The notes under the pieces: model-generated
Told to the model about the DNA's origin: nothing
Seen by the model: the letters and a program-made list of their open reading frames with translations, nothing else
Databases searched by the model: none
Program-made: the position numbers and the translations under genes
In this document: piece by piece, positions 9,401 through 16,398 of the stretch
How positions within the stretch are numbered: position 1 is the stretch's first letter
Layout: each line of letters opens with the position of its first letter
NCBI GenBank assembly: GCA_017848335.1
Contig: JAGDAX010000055.1
Span: 1 to 35,648 of the forward strand
Length of the DNA stretch: 35,648 bases
Origin: Clostridia bacterium
GTDB taxonomy: Bacteria > Bacillota > Clostridia > UBA1212
Reading direction: 5' to 3'

Positions 9401-10383
9401 ACCTCTACGGCTGGGGCAGCAACATGAACAATATTCTCGAGGCCGGCAGCAGCGTCGGCAACGTCACCAAGCCCAGGTTCATAATGGACAACGTGGCGAA
9501 GATCTCCGTCTGCAAGAGCAGCGACTTCGAGAACGGAAACACAGGCCCCGTGGTGGCGGCGGTCCTGACGCTTGACGGTGAGATCTATTCCATCGGCGGT
9601 GCGTCTGCCGCCCTCGCGAGAAGCGGTCCCGGCGGCTCCTGGGGCGTCGTCGAATACCCCGGCAACCCCGTTGACATAAGCGTCGGCTTCGACCACTTCC
9701 TGGTGCTCGACAAGAACGGCACCGTCTGGGGCATCGGCAACAACAGCTACGGCCAGCTCGGCACCAAGAACTACCAGGGCTACGCGGAGACCTTCCAGCA
9801 GGTGGCGACAGGCGCGACGGCGGTTTCCGCAGGACGCCGCAATACCGCCTACTTAAACGCCAACGGCGACTGCTTCGTTCTGGGCGACGGCAGGTGGAAC
9901 AAGTGGAAGCCCGGCGAGGACAACATCACAACGCCCTACAAGCTTCTCTCCGACGTTTCCTACATTGAAAGCGGCGAGCACGAGATGATAATGGTGACCG
10001 AGGACGGCAAGCTCTATTACGCCGGCTGGCGCGACGTTGCGAGCTTCACCCAGGGCTCCGGAAGCAACGGCCCCGGACTGCTGCTGAACGGCGGCGCCGA
10101 GTCCGCTTCGATTCAGTTCTCAAATCTGCTCATCAAGATGAAGAACGGCGCCGTACAGGTCTACGGCCTCAATCAGGGCGGCGCCATCGGAGGCGCCGTG
10201 ACAGGCGGCAGCACTGCGGAGCTTATCGCCTCCGGCGTGACGCAGGTGGCCGCGGGCTTCAGCTTCTCGGCGTTCCTCATGAGCGACGGCACCGTCAAGA
10301 TCCTGGGCGACAACTCCTGCGGCCAGCACGGCAACGGCGGCACGAACCCGGTGTCGGGATATACGACGGTGAAGGTGAAGTGA
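6427..10383 (+). CDS. CotH-kinase lipoprotein with lamin-tail, chitobiase-C-like and RCC1-like domains
   Basis: Predicted secreted lipoprotein of 1318 aa. Signal peptide with lipobox TSAGC (Cys28); acidic linker to about 145 with DPFGTE/DPFATE repeats at 86-103 (18-bp DNA units). Lamin-tail-like domain about 150-330 (FIELYNTTSRDINMDGLSLYY). Chitobiase/hexosaminidase C-terminal-like domain about 344-400 (YYTVDGTDPETS). CotH atypical-kinase domain about 460-870: SGHGSSGWGMKSLKIYYKK at about 518, RLLIRNSGND at about 571, NGEFWGLYNVRERY at about 612, metal-binding LLDMDFGLD at about 745. A beta-rich repeat domain spans about 885-965, and RCC1/BNR-like repeats fill about 979-1318 (LDKNGTVWGIGNNSYGQLG). 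CotH proteins are known to phosphorylate proteins; the substrate here is unknown. Its paralogue lies 196 bp downstream. A Lys and the Asp pair are present, so it is plausibly active. Confidence 0.92.
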   Translation: MLFKNPKTVTRIITATLAALILMTSAGCVFSTDKPSPTDALPFDEATSTPVNTGENGGTDDPFKTPAGTDSGENTPGPGESAGTADPFGTEDPFATEDPFATEDASPDGSESPLDGEDETPGETGTGSTQETPTGGPSDTPAPRTDARLSDFAGIVFSKVYGNGGSKDGVCQYSFIELYNTTSRDINMDGLSLYYKTAGDKAYSQLSLGRNTIKAGGYYLIRCNSSSTSNEMVKLEKYDATWNITVNNKEIALIAALYGRNIPVNTQPAEVSDKVSYFVASETFYFDTGYVHDMSKSKFAVRTALKPDSGWQVVNLGKANSYTLSQIAPTSSKGANNITKVVLNEVKFSLPAGFYSGTQSVSLSAASGYKIYYTVDGTDPETSKTRKQYTAPISLTDTTRKGYGETTRYVANQMHDQKYIPNVSNIIGGHVIKAYATNGTAKTAVFTSSYFVSSAMKNYNTTVMSVSLPKEVLAGSEGFYNHYYPSTNDPNPRGMAVMEVFDPNGVRKGYSNVELSVSGHGSSGWGMKSLKIYYKKSNNEAGGMDDRLYYDLFEGYATNIKGQNITEFSRLLIRNSGNDCCMTYIRDVLMQRLSRTLRLETQAYAPALVFFNGEFWGLYNVRERYSGDYVESHYGVDKDNVALIESDYSQVHTNQNADFVVTSGLDNDADDFNALVRYVNSHDLTNSTNYKYVTDRLDVDSFIDMYVARIYFSARDWPENNIKVWRNRAGNADRTKWNTKWYFSLLDMDFGLDYPGVDSGPNSNWFMWINTTHCVIGNIMNKLIANEGFKKQFLARFYEVVKEVYVPAQMEAELDKVVEGRKNVFQLQVDRWSKEGASWSGYNSGVSAIRSFLRTRNNYVINYLCSYFGINEAYLMGLSGNYVSVSFSDVRVSVKVNNASVENGWLSKFDKTGNFTVSATAKSGYTVTAIIFTDMDGSVTRKEGTSATFTVSKSGTFTVESKKNSSGSTTLKVQPGIVASGYTVYLLDASGNLYGWGSNMNNILEAGSSVGNVTKPRFIMDNVAKISVCKSSDFENGNTGPVVAAVLTLDGEIYSIGGASAALARSGPGGSWGVVEYPGNPVDISVGFDHFLVLDKNGTVWGIGNNSYGQLGTKNYQGYAETFQQVATGATAVSAGRRNTAYLNANGDCFVLGDGRWNKWKPGEDNITTPYKLLSDVSYIESGEHEMIMVTEDGKLYYAGWRDVASFTQGSGSNGPGLLLNGGAESASIQFSNLLIKMKNGAVQVYGLNQGGAIGGAVTGGSTAELIASGVTQVAAGFSFSAFLMSDGTVKILGDNSCGQHGNGGTNPVSGYTTVKVK

Positions 10384-10391
10384 GGCTGTTA

Positions 10392-10505
10392 AAAGGCCGG
10401 AGATTTTCTGCAGCTGCTGAACGGATAGGATCCCGCGTCTGCATTTTGAGTCAGGAGCGATTCACGCGTGAGCGTGCTCAGCGAGGGACTCAACATGCTG
10501 CGCGG
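10392..10505 (+). repeat. dispersed intergenic repeat, copy B
   Basis: Contains GCCGGAGATTTTC..GCAGC, a 25-bp core beginning GGATCCCGCG and ending TTTTGAGTC, and the hairpin CACGC-GTGA-GCGTG (10463-10476), then GACTCAACATGCTGCGCGG. It fills most of the gap between the two CotH genes. It is followed by a short GTGCTGGGTGCCGAGTGCC word that recurs near 23100 as its complement-like form. Confidence 0.8.
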
Positions 10506-10579
10506 ATTACAAGTGCTGGGTGCCGAGTGCCGGTGCTCGGCGCCCCCCACACAATACAAACAAAGGACGGACACACCCT

Positions 10580-13186
10580 ATGAAGAAAGCTGTTTTCAAC
10601 CATGCAAAACGGGCGGTTTCAATCGTGCTCTCCGTCCTTTTTGTGTTGCTTTGCGGATGCGGCGGCGATATTTACGGGCCTGCGCCGACAGAGGAGCCGC
10701 AGGCAACAGCGGCGCCGCCCGCCGCGGATTGCTCCGAGTTTGAGGGCCTCATATTCACGCGGGTCTTCGGGAGCGGCAGCAAATCGGACAGCGCGACGGC
10801 CTACGGCTTTATTGAGATATACAACGCCGCGGACAGGGACGTCGGCCTTGATGGGCTTTCGGTCTTCTACAAGACGGCGGGCAGCAGGGAATATTATTCT
10901 CACGCATTGTCGGGCAGCGTCAGGGCCGGCGGGTACTACCTCATTAAGTGCGGCGGCAGCGACAGCTTCGACCCTATGGGTGAGGTCATCAGGCTTACCA
11001 AGTGGGACGACGAGTGGGACTTCACGATCGACAACAAAGAGATCGGACTGCTGCTGGCGCCTTCGGGAAGCGTGCCGGATGCGTCCGTAAATCCGGCGGA
11101 GGCGAAGGGTGTCGTCGCGTATTTTTGCGCCACGGACACGTACTTCTTTGACACGGGCGTCGTGAAGGCGCTTTCGAAGTCGAAATATGCCGTCAGGACG
11201 GCGCTCAAGAAGGACAGCGGGTGGCAGGTCGTGAGCCTTGCCAGGGCCAATTCGCAGAAGCTCAGGCAGATCATTCCGCAGTATTCCGGCGGAGACGCGG
11301 GCGAGCTTGTCAGGTGCCTCATCAACGAGGTGGATTTCAGCCACGCGCCGGGCTATTACGAGGAGGCTATTGAGGTTGCGCTGACGTCCAACACGGGCGG
11401 CACTATTTACTATACGACGGACGGCTCCGACCCGGGTACGTCAGAGACCCGCCGGGAATACACCGCGCCGCTCAAGCTTTCCTCCACGGCCAGGCGTGGC
11501 GCGGGCGATACCACCAAGCACGTCAGGGACGTTATGGGAAGCGGCTACTACCCGTCCGACAGGCGCCTTCCCGGAGGCCATACCGTGAAGGCATGCTCCG
11601 TGTCGCAGTACGGCGACGTTTCGGACGTTTTTACTGCATCGTATTTCATTGGCACGGGCTTTTCGGACTACGGCGTGACGGTGATGTCGATTTCCATGGA
11701 CAAGGAGATTCTGGCCGGCGAGACGGGCTTCTACAACAACTATTATGCGGTGGAGAACATTTCGAACCCGCGGGGCATGGGCATGGTGGAGGTCTTCGAC
11801 GAAAACGGCGTCAGGCGCGGCTACTCCAACGTGGAATTCTCGGTCAGCGGGCACGGCTCTTCGGGGGCTCCCATGAAGTCCCTCAAAATGTTCTACAAGA
11901 AGTCCAACAACGAGACCGGCGGCGCGGAGGACAAGCTCTACTACGACCTGTTCGACGGGTACGCCACCAATTCGAAGGGACAAGCCATCACGGACTTCGC
12001 GCGGCTTCTCATCCGCAACTCGGGCAACGACTACAGCCTGTCCACAATAAGGGACGCCTACATGCAGACGGTGGCCCGCAAGCTTGACGTGGACTTCATG
12101 GCGTACGCGCCGGCGCTGGTGTTTATTAACGGGGAATTCTGGGGCCTGTACAACGTCCGCGAGCGCTACAGCGGCGACTACGTGGAATCACACTACGGGG
12201 TGGACAAGGACAACGTGGCGGTCATCGAGAGCGACTATTCGCAGGTTCACACAAACCAGAACGCGGACTTCCTGGTGATGTCCGGCATAGATCACGACGC
12301 GGACGCCTTCAACGACCTGGTGCTCTTCATACGCACACACGACCTCACGGATCAGAAGAATTTCGACTACGTGGCCTCAAAGATGGACCTGACTTCGTTT
12401 GTGGACATGTACGTGACGCGGCAGTTTTTCAACTCGGTGGACTGGCCGGAAAATAACATCAAGGTCTGGCGCAACAGGGCCGGCGACAAGGATCCCTCGG
12501 GCTTCGACACCAAGTGGCACTTCACGCTGCTGGACACGGACTTCGGAGCGGCCTTCTACGAATTCACCGACGAGAACGCCTCGATAATGCACACCTTCTA
12601 CTCCGTGAACTGCGTCATCGGGAGCATCATGAACGAGCTCATCAGGAACGACGCCTTCCGCGAGCAGTACGTGATGCGCTTCTGCCACGTGGCGACGCAG
12701 ATCTTCACCCCCGAATACCTGGAGAGCGAGCTTGACAGGATCGCTGACGGAAAAGCGCAGGTGTTCTTCCTGCAGGAGGGCCGCTGGGGATTCTCGCGCG
12801 CCGAGTTCGACAACCACGTGAAGGCCATGCGCCGCTTCGCCCAGAAGCGCTCCCCCGTCGCCGTAAAGCTCCTTTGCGAGACACTGGGCGTGGACGAGAA
12901 GGACGTCATGCTCAGGCTGTACAACATCGTGACTGCATCCTTCCGCGCCTCTCAGACCTCCGGCGTGACCGTGAACGGCGTCGACGTCACAGCCACGTGG
13001 CAAGCCGATTTCAATGCGGGCGACAAGTTCACCGTGGCCGCTGTACCCAAGAAGAACTACCGCGTCGCCTCGATCGCCTTCGAGGATATCGACGGGAACG
13101 TCACACTGTTCGAGGACGTGGAGACCGCGGAGTTTACGGTGGTCAAGTCGGGGACGTTTAAGATCGAGTTTGAGAGAATCGGCTAA
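10580..13186 (+). CDS. CotH-kinase lipoprotein with lamin-tail and chitobiase-C-like domains
   Basis: 868 aa, paralogue of the preceding gene without the RCC1-like part. I use the ATG at 10580 (MKKAVFNHAKRAV), which has AAGGACGG just upstream and opens a signal peptide with lipobox LLCGC (Cys27). Lamin-tail-like domain about 55-240 (FIEIYNAADRDVGLDGLSVFY); chitobiase-C-like domain about 255-320 (YYTTDGSDPGTSETRREY); CotH domain about 370-790 with SGHGSSGAPMKSLKMFYKK at about 423, RLLIRNSGNDY at about 475, NGEFWGLYNVRERY at about 517 and the DFG-like LLDTDFGAAF at about 650. A C-terminal beta domain of about 75 residues is shared with the first CotH protein (FTVAAVPKKNYRVASI). Nearly identical blocks around NGEFWGLYNVRERYSGDYVE point to a tandem duplication. 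It acts outside the membrane; the substrate is unknown. Confidence 0.92.
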   Translation: MKKAVFNHAKRAVSIVLSVLFVLLCGCGGDIYGPAPTEEPQATAAPPAADCSEFEGLIFTRVFGSGSKSDSATAYGFIEIYNAADRDVGLDGLSVFYKTAGSREYYSHALSGSVRAGGYYLIKCGGSDSFDPMGEVIRLTKWDDEWDFTIDNKEIGLLLAPSGSVPDASVNPAEAKGVVAYFCATDTYFFDTGVVKALSKSKYAVRTALKKDSGWQVVSLARANSQKLRQIIPQYSGGDAGELVRCLINEVDFSHAPGYYEEAIEVALTSNTGGTIYYTTDGSDPGTSETRREYTAPLKLSSTARRGAGDTTKHVRDVMGSGYYPSDRRLPGGHTVKACSVSQYGDVSDVFTASYFIGTGFSDYGVTVMSISMDKEILAGETGFYNNYYAVENISNPRGMGMVEVFDENGVRRGYSNVEFSVSGHGSSGAPMKSLKMFYKKSNNETGGAEDKLYYDLFDGYATNSKGQAITDFARLLIRNSGNDYSLSTIRDAYMQTVARKLDVDFMAYAPALVFINGEFWGLYNVRERYSGDYVESHYGVDKDNVAVIESDYSQVHTNQNADFLVMSGIDHDADAFNDLVLFIRTHDLTDQKNFDYVASKMDLTSFVDMYVTRQFFNSVDWPENNIKVWRNRAGDKDPSGFDTKWHFTLLDTDFGAAFYEFTDENASIMHTFYSVNCVIGSIMNELIRNDAFREQYVMRFCHVATQIFTPEYLESELDRIADGKAQVFFLQEGRWGFSRAEFDNHVKAMRRFAQKRSPVAVKLLCETLGVDEKDVMLRLYNIVTASFRASQTSGVTVNGVDVTATWQADFNAGDKFTVAAVPKKNYRVASIAFEDIDGNVTLFEDVETAEFTVVKSGTFKIEFERIG

Positions 13187-13205
13187 GGGTGGCCGTGAGT
13201 GCCGA

Positions 13206-13271
13206 GGGCCGGAGGCCGGAGGCAAGAGATTTTCGGCAGCCGGTGAATGAAAAGGATTCCGCGTCTGCATT
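13206..13271 (+). repeat. dispersed intergenic repeat, degenerate copy
   Basis: GGCCGGAGGCCGGAGGCAAGA, then TTTTCGGCAGCCGGTGAA, then AAAGGATTCCGCGTCTGCATT, matching the left and core parts of the other copies. The hairpin half is missing. Confidence 0.7.
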
Positions 13272-13307
13272 GGGAACTCTAAGCAAATAAAAACAGGAGA
13301 CAAAAAT

Positions 13308-15038
13308 ATGACCTTTCACAGCTTCAAAGCATTAAAAAGACCGGCGGCGCTGGCCGTATTGATCTGCCTCTTGGCGGGCCTGCTTTTCGCCTGCACGGGG
13401 CCGGGCGCACCATCCGGGACGGCGAAGCCTGCGGCAACGGAGCCTCCGACGCTTGAGATTCCGGATATTTCGAGGCCGGCTGACAGCCCGGAGGTTGAGA
13501 TTCCGGAGAGCTACGGCTTGACGGACACGATGAAGGCCGCTCTGAAGGTCAGGGAACTCAGAAAATACGAAGCCCTCAGCGATTACGTTGTGCTGAGGGA
13601 CGGCGGTTTTTTCGGCTTTGCGGGCCTCAGGTGCTTTGAGTTTGTTTACGGTGACAGGCGGCACGTTTTGAATTTGATCGACGGGCGGTATTATGCGCCT
13701 GCAAGGGGGCTTGCCGAAGCGTTTAGCTGGGATTACGAGGCGTCGGGCGACGGGTTTGTATTCTCGCGAAGCGGATTTGAGGTCGCGTTCCCGGAGGGCA
13801 AGGACGAGGTGCGTTTTGGAGACGCCGTGAAGCCCTTCAGGCGGCCGGTCAGGATCGGCGACCAGTATTATATTGACGCGGAAAATCTGGCGAAGCTGCT
13901 GGATTACTCGTACGCCGTGGTCGAGGAAGACGGGTGGAGCTACGTGGAGATGCTTCCTGCGGAGCAGCTCACGGAGGACAGACTTGAAAGGAGTGTGCTG
14001 ATGAGATTTGACGAATACGATAAGCTGATCTACGGCCTTGACGAGGTTGATTTTGACAGGACGGGCGTGGGGCTTTATCCGCCGACGGAGCCGTCTGAGA
14101 GGCTTGTGGGGGTGGCGTACACCACCTGGTTCCGCAGCGACAGCGGCTGGGGCGAAGGCAAGACCTGGGATATGCCTCTTCTCGGGAAGTACACCTCCGA
14201 CAACAGGGACGTTATCAGGCAGCACGGTATCTGGCTCAGGGACGCCGGGGTGGACTTTGTGTTTGTGGACTGGTCCAACGATATCGGCTACGACCCGGCC
14301 ACCATGCGCTCGCAGCGGGCGGACTTCAGGATGATAGAGGAAGCCACGGAGACGCTTTTCGAGGTATGGAGCGAGCTTCCCGGAGCGCCTAAGATTTGCA
14401 TATTCACGGGCCCGGGCCACGTGCAGGGCACTGACGGCTTTGACGCGTTTTCTTCGGGGCGTATGGCCGAGAAGAACCGGCAGATCTGGGACACGTTCCT
14501 GGCCAATAAGAAGTTCAGCGACATGTATTTCCGCTACGAGGGCAAGCCGCTGCTCCTGTGCTACGCCGCCACGCCGTCGTTCATTCAGGACAACAAGTCG
14601 CCCTTCAAGGACGACCGCTTCACGGTGCGCTGGATAACCGGCTACGTGGGGCAGCAGTCCAATCTGTTCGACAAGGAGACCCTCGTCTCCAAGATGTTCT
14701 GGAGCTGGGAGGAGCGCGGCGCACAGACGTTCACGGTGCAGGGCGGCAGGCCGGAGGCCATGACGATATCCGCCGCCACAAGGGCGCAGGGCAACGAGGG
14801 CGGCCCGGGGTATATTCCTGCGGCGGGACGCCAAAACGGCGAGACCTTCAGGAGACAGTGGGCCAGGGCCAAGGCCGTGGGCGTGAAGCTGGCGCTGATC
14901 GTATCCTTCAACGAATGGACCGTCAGCGAGCAGCACTCGCTGGAGATCAGCAAGGACGTCGAGCCCTCCGAAACGCTGGGGACGTTTTATCTGGACCTCA
15001 TGAGGGAGGAAATCAGGTCATTCAAGGGGCAGCGGTAG
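13308..15038 (+). CDS. GH99/GH71-like lipoprotein with copper-amine-oxidase-N-like domain
   Basis: 576 aa, predicted lipoprotein: signal peptide with LLFAC (Cys29). The ATG at 13308 follows AGGAGACAAAAAT. Residues about 105-205 (LNLIDGRYYAPARGLAEAF and IGDQYYIDAENLAKLLDYS) look like the copper amine oxidase N1 domain, a non-catalytic wall/sugar-associated module of Clostridia. From about 265 a TIM-barrel of the GH99/GH71-like type follows: VGVAYTTWF at 268, RDAGVDFVFVDWSND at about 310, FRYEGKPLLLCYA, and SFNEWTVSEQHSLE at about 533; the (F/W)NEW element is the hallmark of this superfamily. Likely an extracellular endo-acting glycan hydrolase; substrate not inferable. It lies 121 bp after the second CotH gene, with no own promoter seen, so it is probably in the same unit. 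It ends in TAG. Confidence 0.82.
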   Translation: MTFHSFKALKRPAALAVLICLLAGLLFACTGPGAPSGTAKPAATEPPTLEIPDISRPADSPEVEIPESYGLTDTMKAALKVRELRKYEALSDYVVLRDGGFFGFAGLRCFEFVYGDRRHVLNLIDGRYYAPARGLAEAFSWDYEASGDGFVFSRSGFEVAFPEGKDEVRFGDAVKPFRRPVRIGDQYYIDAENLAKLLDYSYAVVEEDGWSYVEMLPAEQLTEDRLERSVLMRFDEYDKLIYGLDEVDFDRTGVGLYPPTEPSERLVGVAYTTWFRSDSGWGEGKTWDMPLLGKYTSDNRDVIRQHGIWLRDAGVDFVFVDWSNDIGYDPATMRSQRADFRMIEEATETLFEVWSELPGAPKICIFTGPGHVQGTDGFDAFSSGRMAEKNRQIWDTFLANKKFSDMYFRYEGKPLLLCYAATPSFIQDNKSPFKDDRFTVRWITGYVGQQSNLFDKETLVSKMFWSWEERGAQTFTVQGGRPEAMTISAATRAQGNEGGPGYIPAAGRQNGETFRRQWARAKAVGVKLALIVSFNEWTVSEQHSLEISKDVEPSETLGTFYLDLMREEIRSFKGQR

Positions 15039-15076
15039 GGATCGGGAGCGCCCTCCGCGCGTTCCGCGCGAGCTAC

Positions 15077-15159
15077 GGCCTGTGAGTTGTCAGCTGTGGC
15101 CTGTGCGTTGTTCGCTATGGCCTGTGAGTTATCAGCCGTGGGACTGGAGTTATGAGTCC
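15077..15159. repeat. 21-bp tandem repeat, about 4 copies
   Basis: Units at 15077-15097, 15098-15118, 15119-15139 and a degenerate 15140-15159 share GGCCTGTGAGTTRTCAGC. Its words (GAGTTATGAGTCC) reappear in the gaps at 24496 and 35446, and GGTGGCCGGAGGCCGGAG follows at about 15170 as in the dispersed repeat. Confidence 0.75.
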
Positions 15160-15199
15160 GCTGACGCGCGGTGGCCGGAGGCCGGAGAGCGCTTCGCGG

Positions 15200-15985
15200 C
15201 TACTCCAGCTCATTTTCCAGCCAGCGCATTATCACGTCGACCGCTCTTTCCTGTTCCGCGGCGGTCATTTCCCTGCCCTGCGGTATGCCGTGCCACTTCT
15301 GCAGGCAGCCGCGGCAGCAGGTGCCCGTGGCGTGTTGAGCAATAAAAACCGGGTGGCCCTTGGGGGCCCCTCTCATCGGCGTCTGTTTTCCGTCGTTCGC
15401 GGGGAAGGCAGGCGCCAGTCTTTTGCTTATGAACCCTCCCGCGTGGGTTCTTATCGCGTCAAGGCCCTTTTCGCGGATATACTCCCTGTCGGCCTTTTTG
15501 AGCTTGAAGCTGCTGCGGAATTTCGAAGCTGCAACGCGCTCGATAATGTCCCTGTCCAGCCAGCCGCAGACCTTTGGTTCTCCCGCGAATGAACGGACTT
15601 CGTCGGCCCCTGGCGCTCCCGCAAATCGAGGGGCTCCGGCGGCCTGTGTGCGCGAGGGCTGCTCTGCACCGGTGGAAAATGAATTGTCGGGCTCAGCCGG
15701 CGTAGCGGGCGCGATTGGCACGTCAGGCTTTACGGACGCAACGGCCTCAAGGCCCGAAAAAGCAAATTCCCGGCCATATTTCGGATCATCTACGTAGATG
15801 CCTGTCAGCCGCAAAAACGCGCCTGCGTTGATCTGTGAGGCTCTGAGAGCATATTCAGGCGACCGCGGAAGATTTCCCGCCGCTCTGAGGAAATTTCCTT
15901 CAGGATCCTTCAGCCCCAGCACCACAAAGCCGGTGGCTTCGTCCCGAAATATTATGCTCTTGATTTCGCAAATAAGATTTTCCAT
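15200..15985 (-). CDS. RecD2 N-terminal-like domain fused to DUF4186-like domain
   Basis: 261 aa, apparently cytoplasmic, function unknown. Residues about 1-80 resemble the N-terminal OB-like domain of the RecD2 helicase (CEIKSIIFRDEATGFVVLGL; the end YVDDPKYGREFAFSGLE corresponds to the family's 'hPKYGxQF' element), but no helicase follows. A Pro/Ala/Ser-rich linker (about 85-140) leads to a C-terminal part that I recognise as DUF4186-like: REKGLDAIRTHAGGFISKRL, APAFPANDGKQTPMRG, GHPVFIAQHATGTCCRGCLQKW, H-x-IPQGREMTAAEQERAVDVI. The CC-x-x-C and nearby His residues could bind a metal. The start ATG at 15985 has only a weak site (GGAAAAAGAGCG). That site lies within a 34-bp tandem repeat directly abutting the ATG. 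It sits between oppositely oriented lipoprotein genes and is not an obvious operon member. Confidence 0.75.
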   Translation of the reverse strand: MENLICEIKSIIFRDEATGFVVLGLKDPEGNFLRAAGNLPRSPEYALRASQINAGAFLRLTGIYVDDPKYGREFAFSGLEAVASVKPDVPIAPATPAEPDNSFSTGAEQPSRTQAAGAPRFAGAPGADEVRSFAGEPKVCGWLDRDIIERVAASKFRSSFKLKKADREYIREKGLDAIRTHAGGFISKRLAPAFPANDGKQTPMRGAPKGHPVFIAQHATGTCCRGCLQKWHGIPQGREMTAAEQERAVDVIMRWLENELE

Positions 15986-16134
15986 TTTCGCTCTTTTTCC
16001 GGGCCTCGCGCCTTTCCGTTTTCGCTCTATTCCGGGCCTCGCGCCTTTCCGTTTTCACTCTTTTCCGGGCCTCGTGCCTTTCCGTTTTCTCTCTTTTTCC
16101 GAGCCTCGCGTTTTTCCGTTTTCGCTTTTTACGG
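15985..16134. repeat. 34-bp tandem repeat, 4.5 copies
   Basis: Units at 15985-16018, 16019-16051, 16052-16084 and 16085-16118, with a partial one at 16119-16134, share TTTTCGCTC-T(n)-CCGGGCCTCGCGCCTTTCCG. It forms the whole proximal leader of the RecD2N-DUF4186 gene and supplies its only ribosome-binding-like purine stretch. Confidence 0.85.
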
Positions 16135-16398
16135 ACTTTACTTTTCCACGTGACTCGCGAGCGATTCTCAACACATGACCGCGGCGCCCTGCCCTCACCC
16201 GCGAGCTTCAGCACTAAACCGCAGCGCCCGACAGCCTGTCGATAGCTTCCGCAAATGCCACCTCCAAAACCAAACCGCAAAAACGCAAAAAACCGTAAAA
16301 ACCGCAAACCCCCGAACTCTTCCGCCGCGCGGCCTCCGTTGCCTGGAGGCGCTCAAGCGGGAACACGAGCCGGGGGTTCTTAAATCGCGGGCCGGATG
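15986..16398. other. 413-bp intergenic region
   Basis: It contains the 34-bp repeat, a stretch of A-rich words (AAAACCGCAAAAACGCAAAAAACCG) at about 16266-16307 and the inverted repeat at 16307-16378. No convincing promoter for the downstream gene and no additional gene was seen. Confidence 0.6.
16307..16378 (-). terminator. nested inverted repeat, possible terminator
   Basis: On the minus strand AACCCCCG (16378-16371) pairs with CGGGGGTT (16314-16307) and encloses GCCTCC-AGGCAAC-GGAGGC (16350-16332). GCGGTTTTT follows. It lies just 21 bp beyond the stop of the 633-aa lipoprotein gene, a good place for its terminator, but the outer loop is long. Confidence 0.45.
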
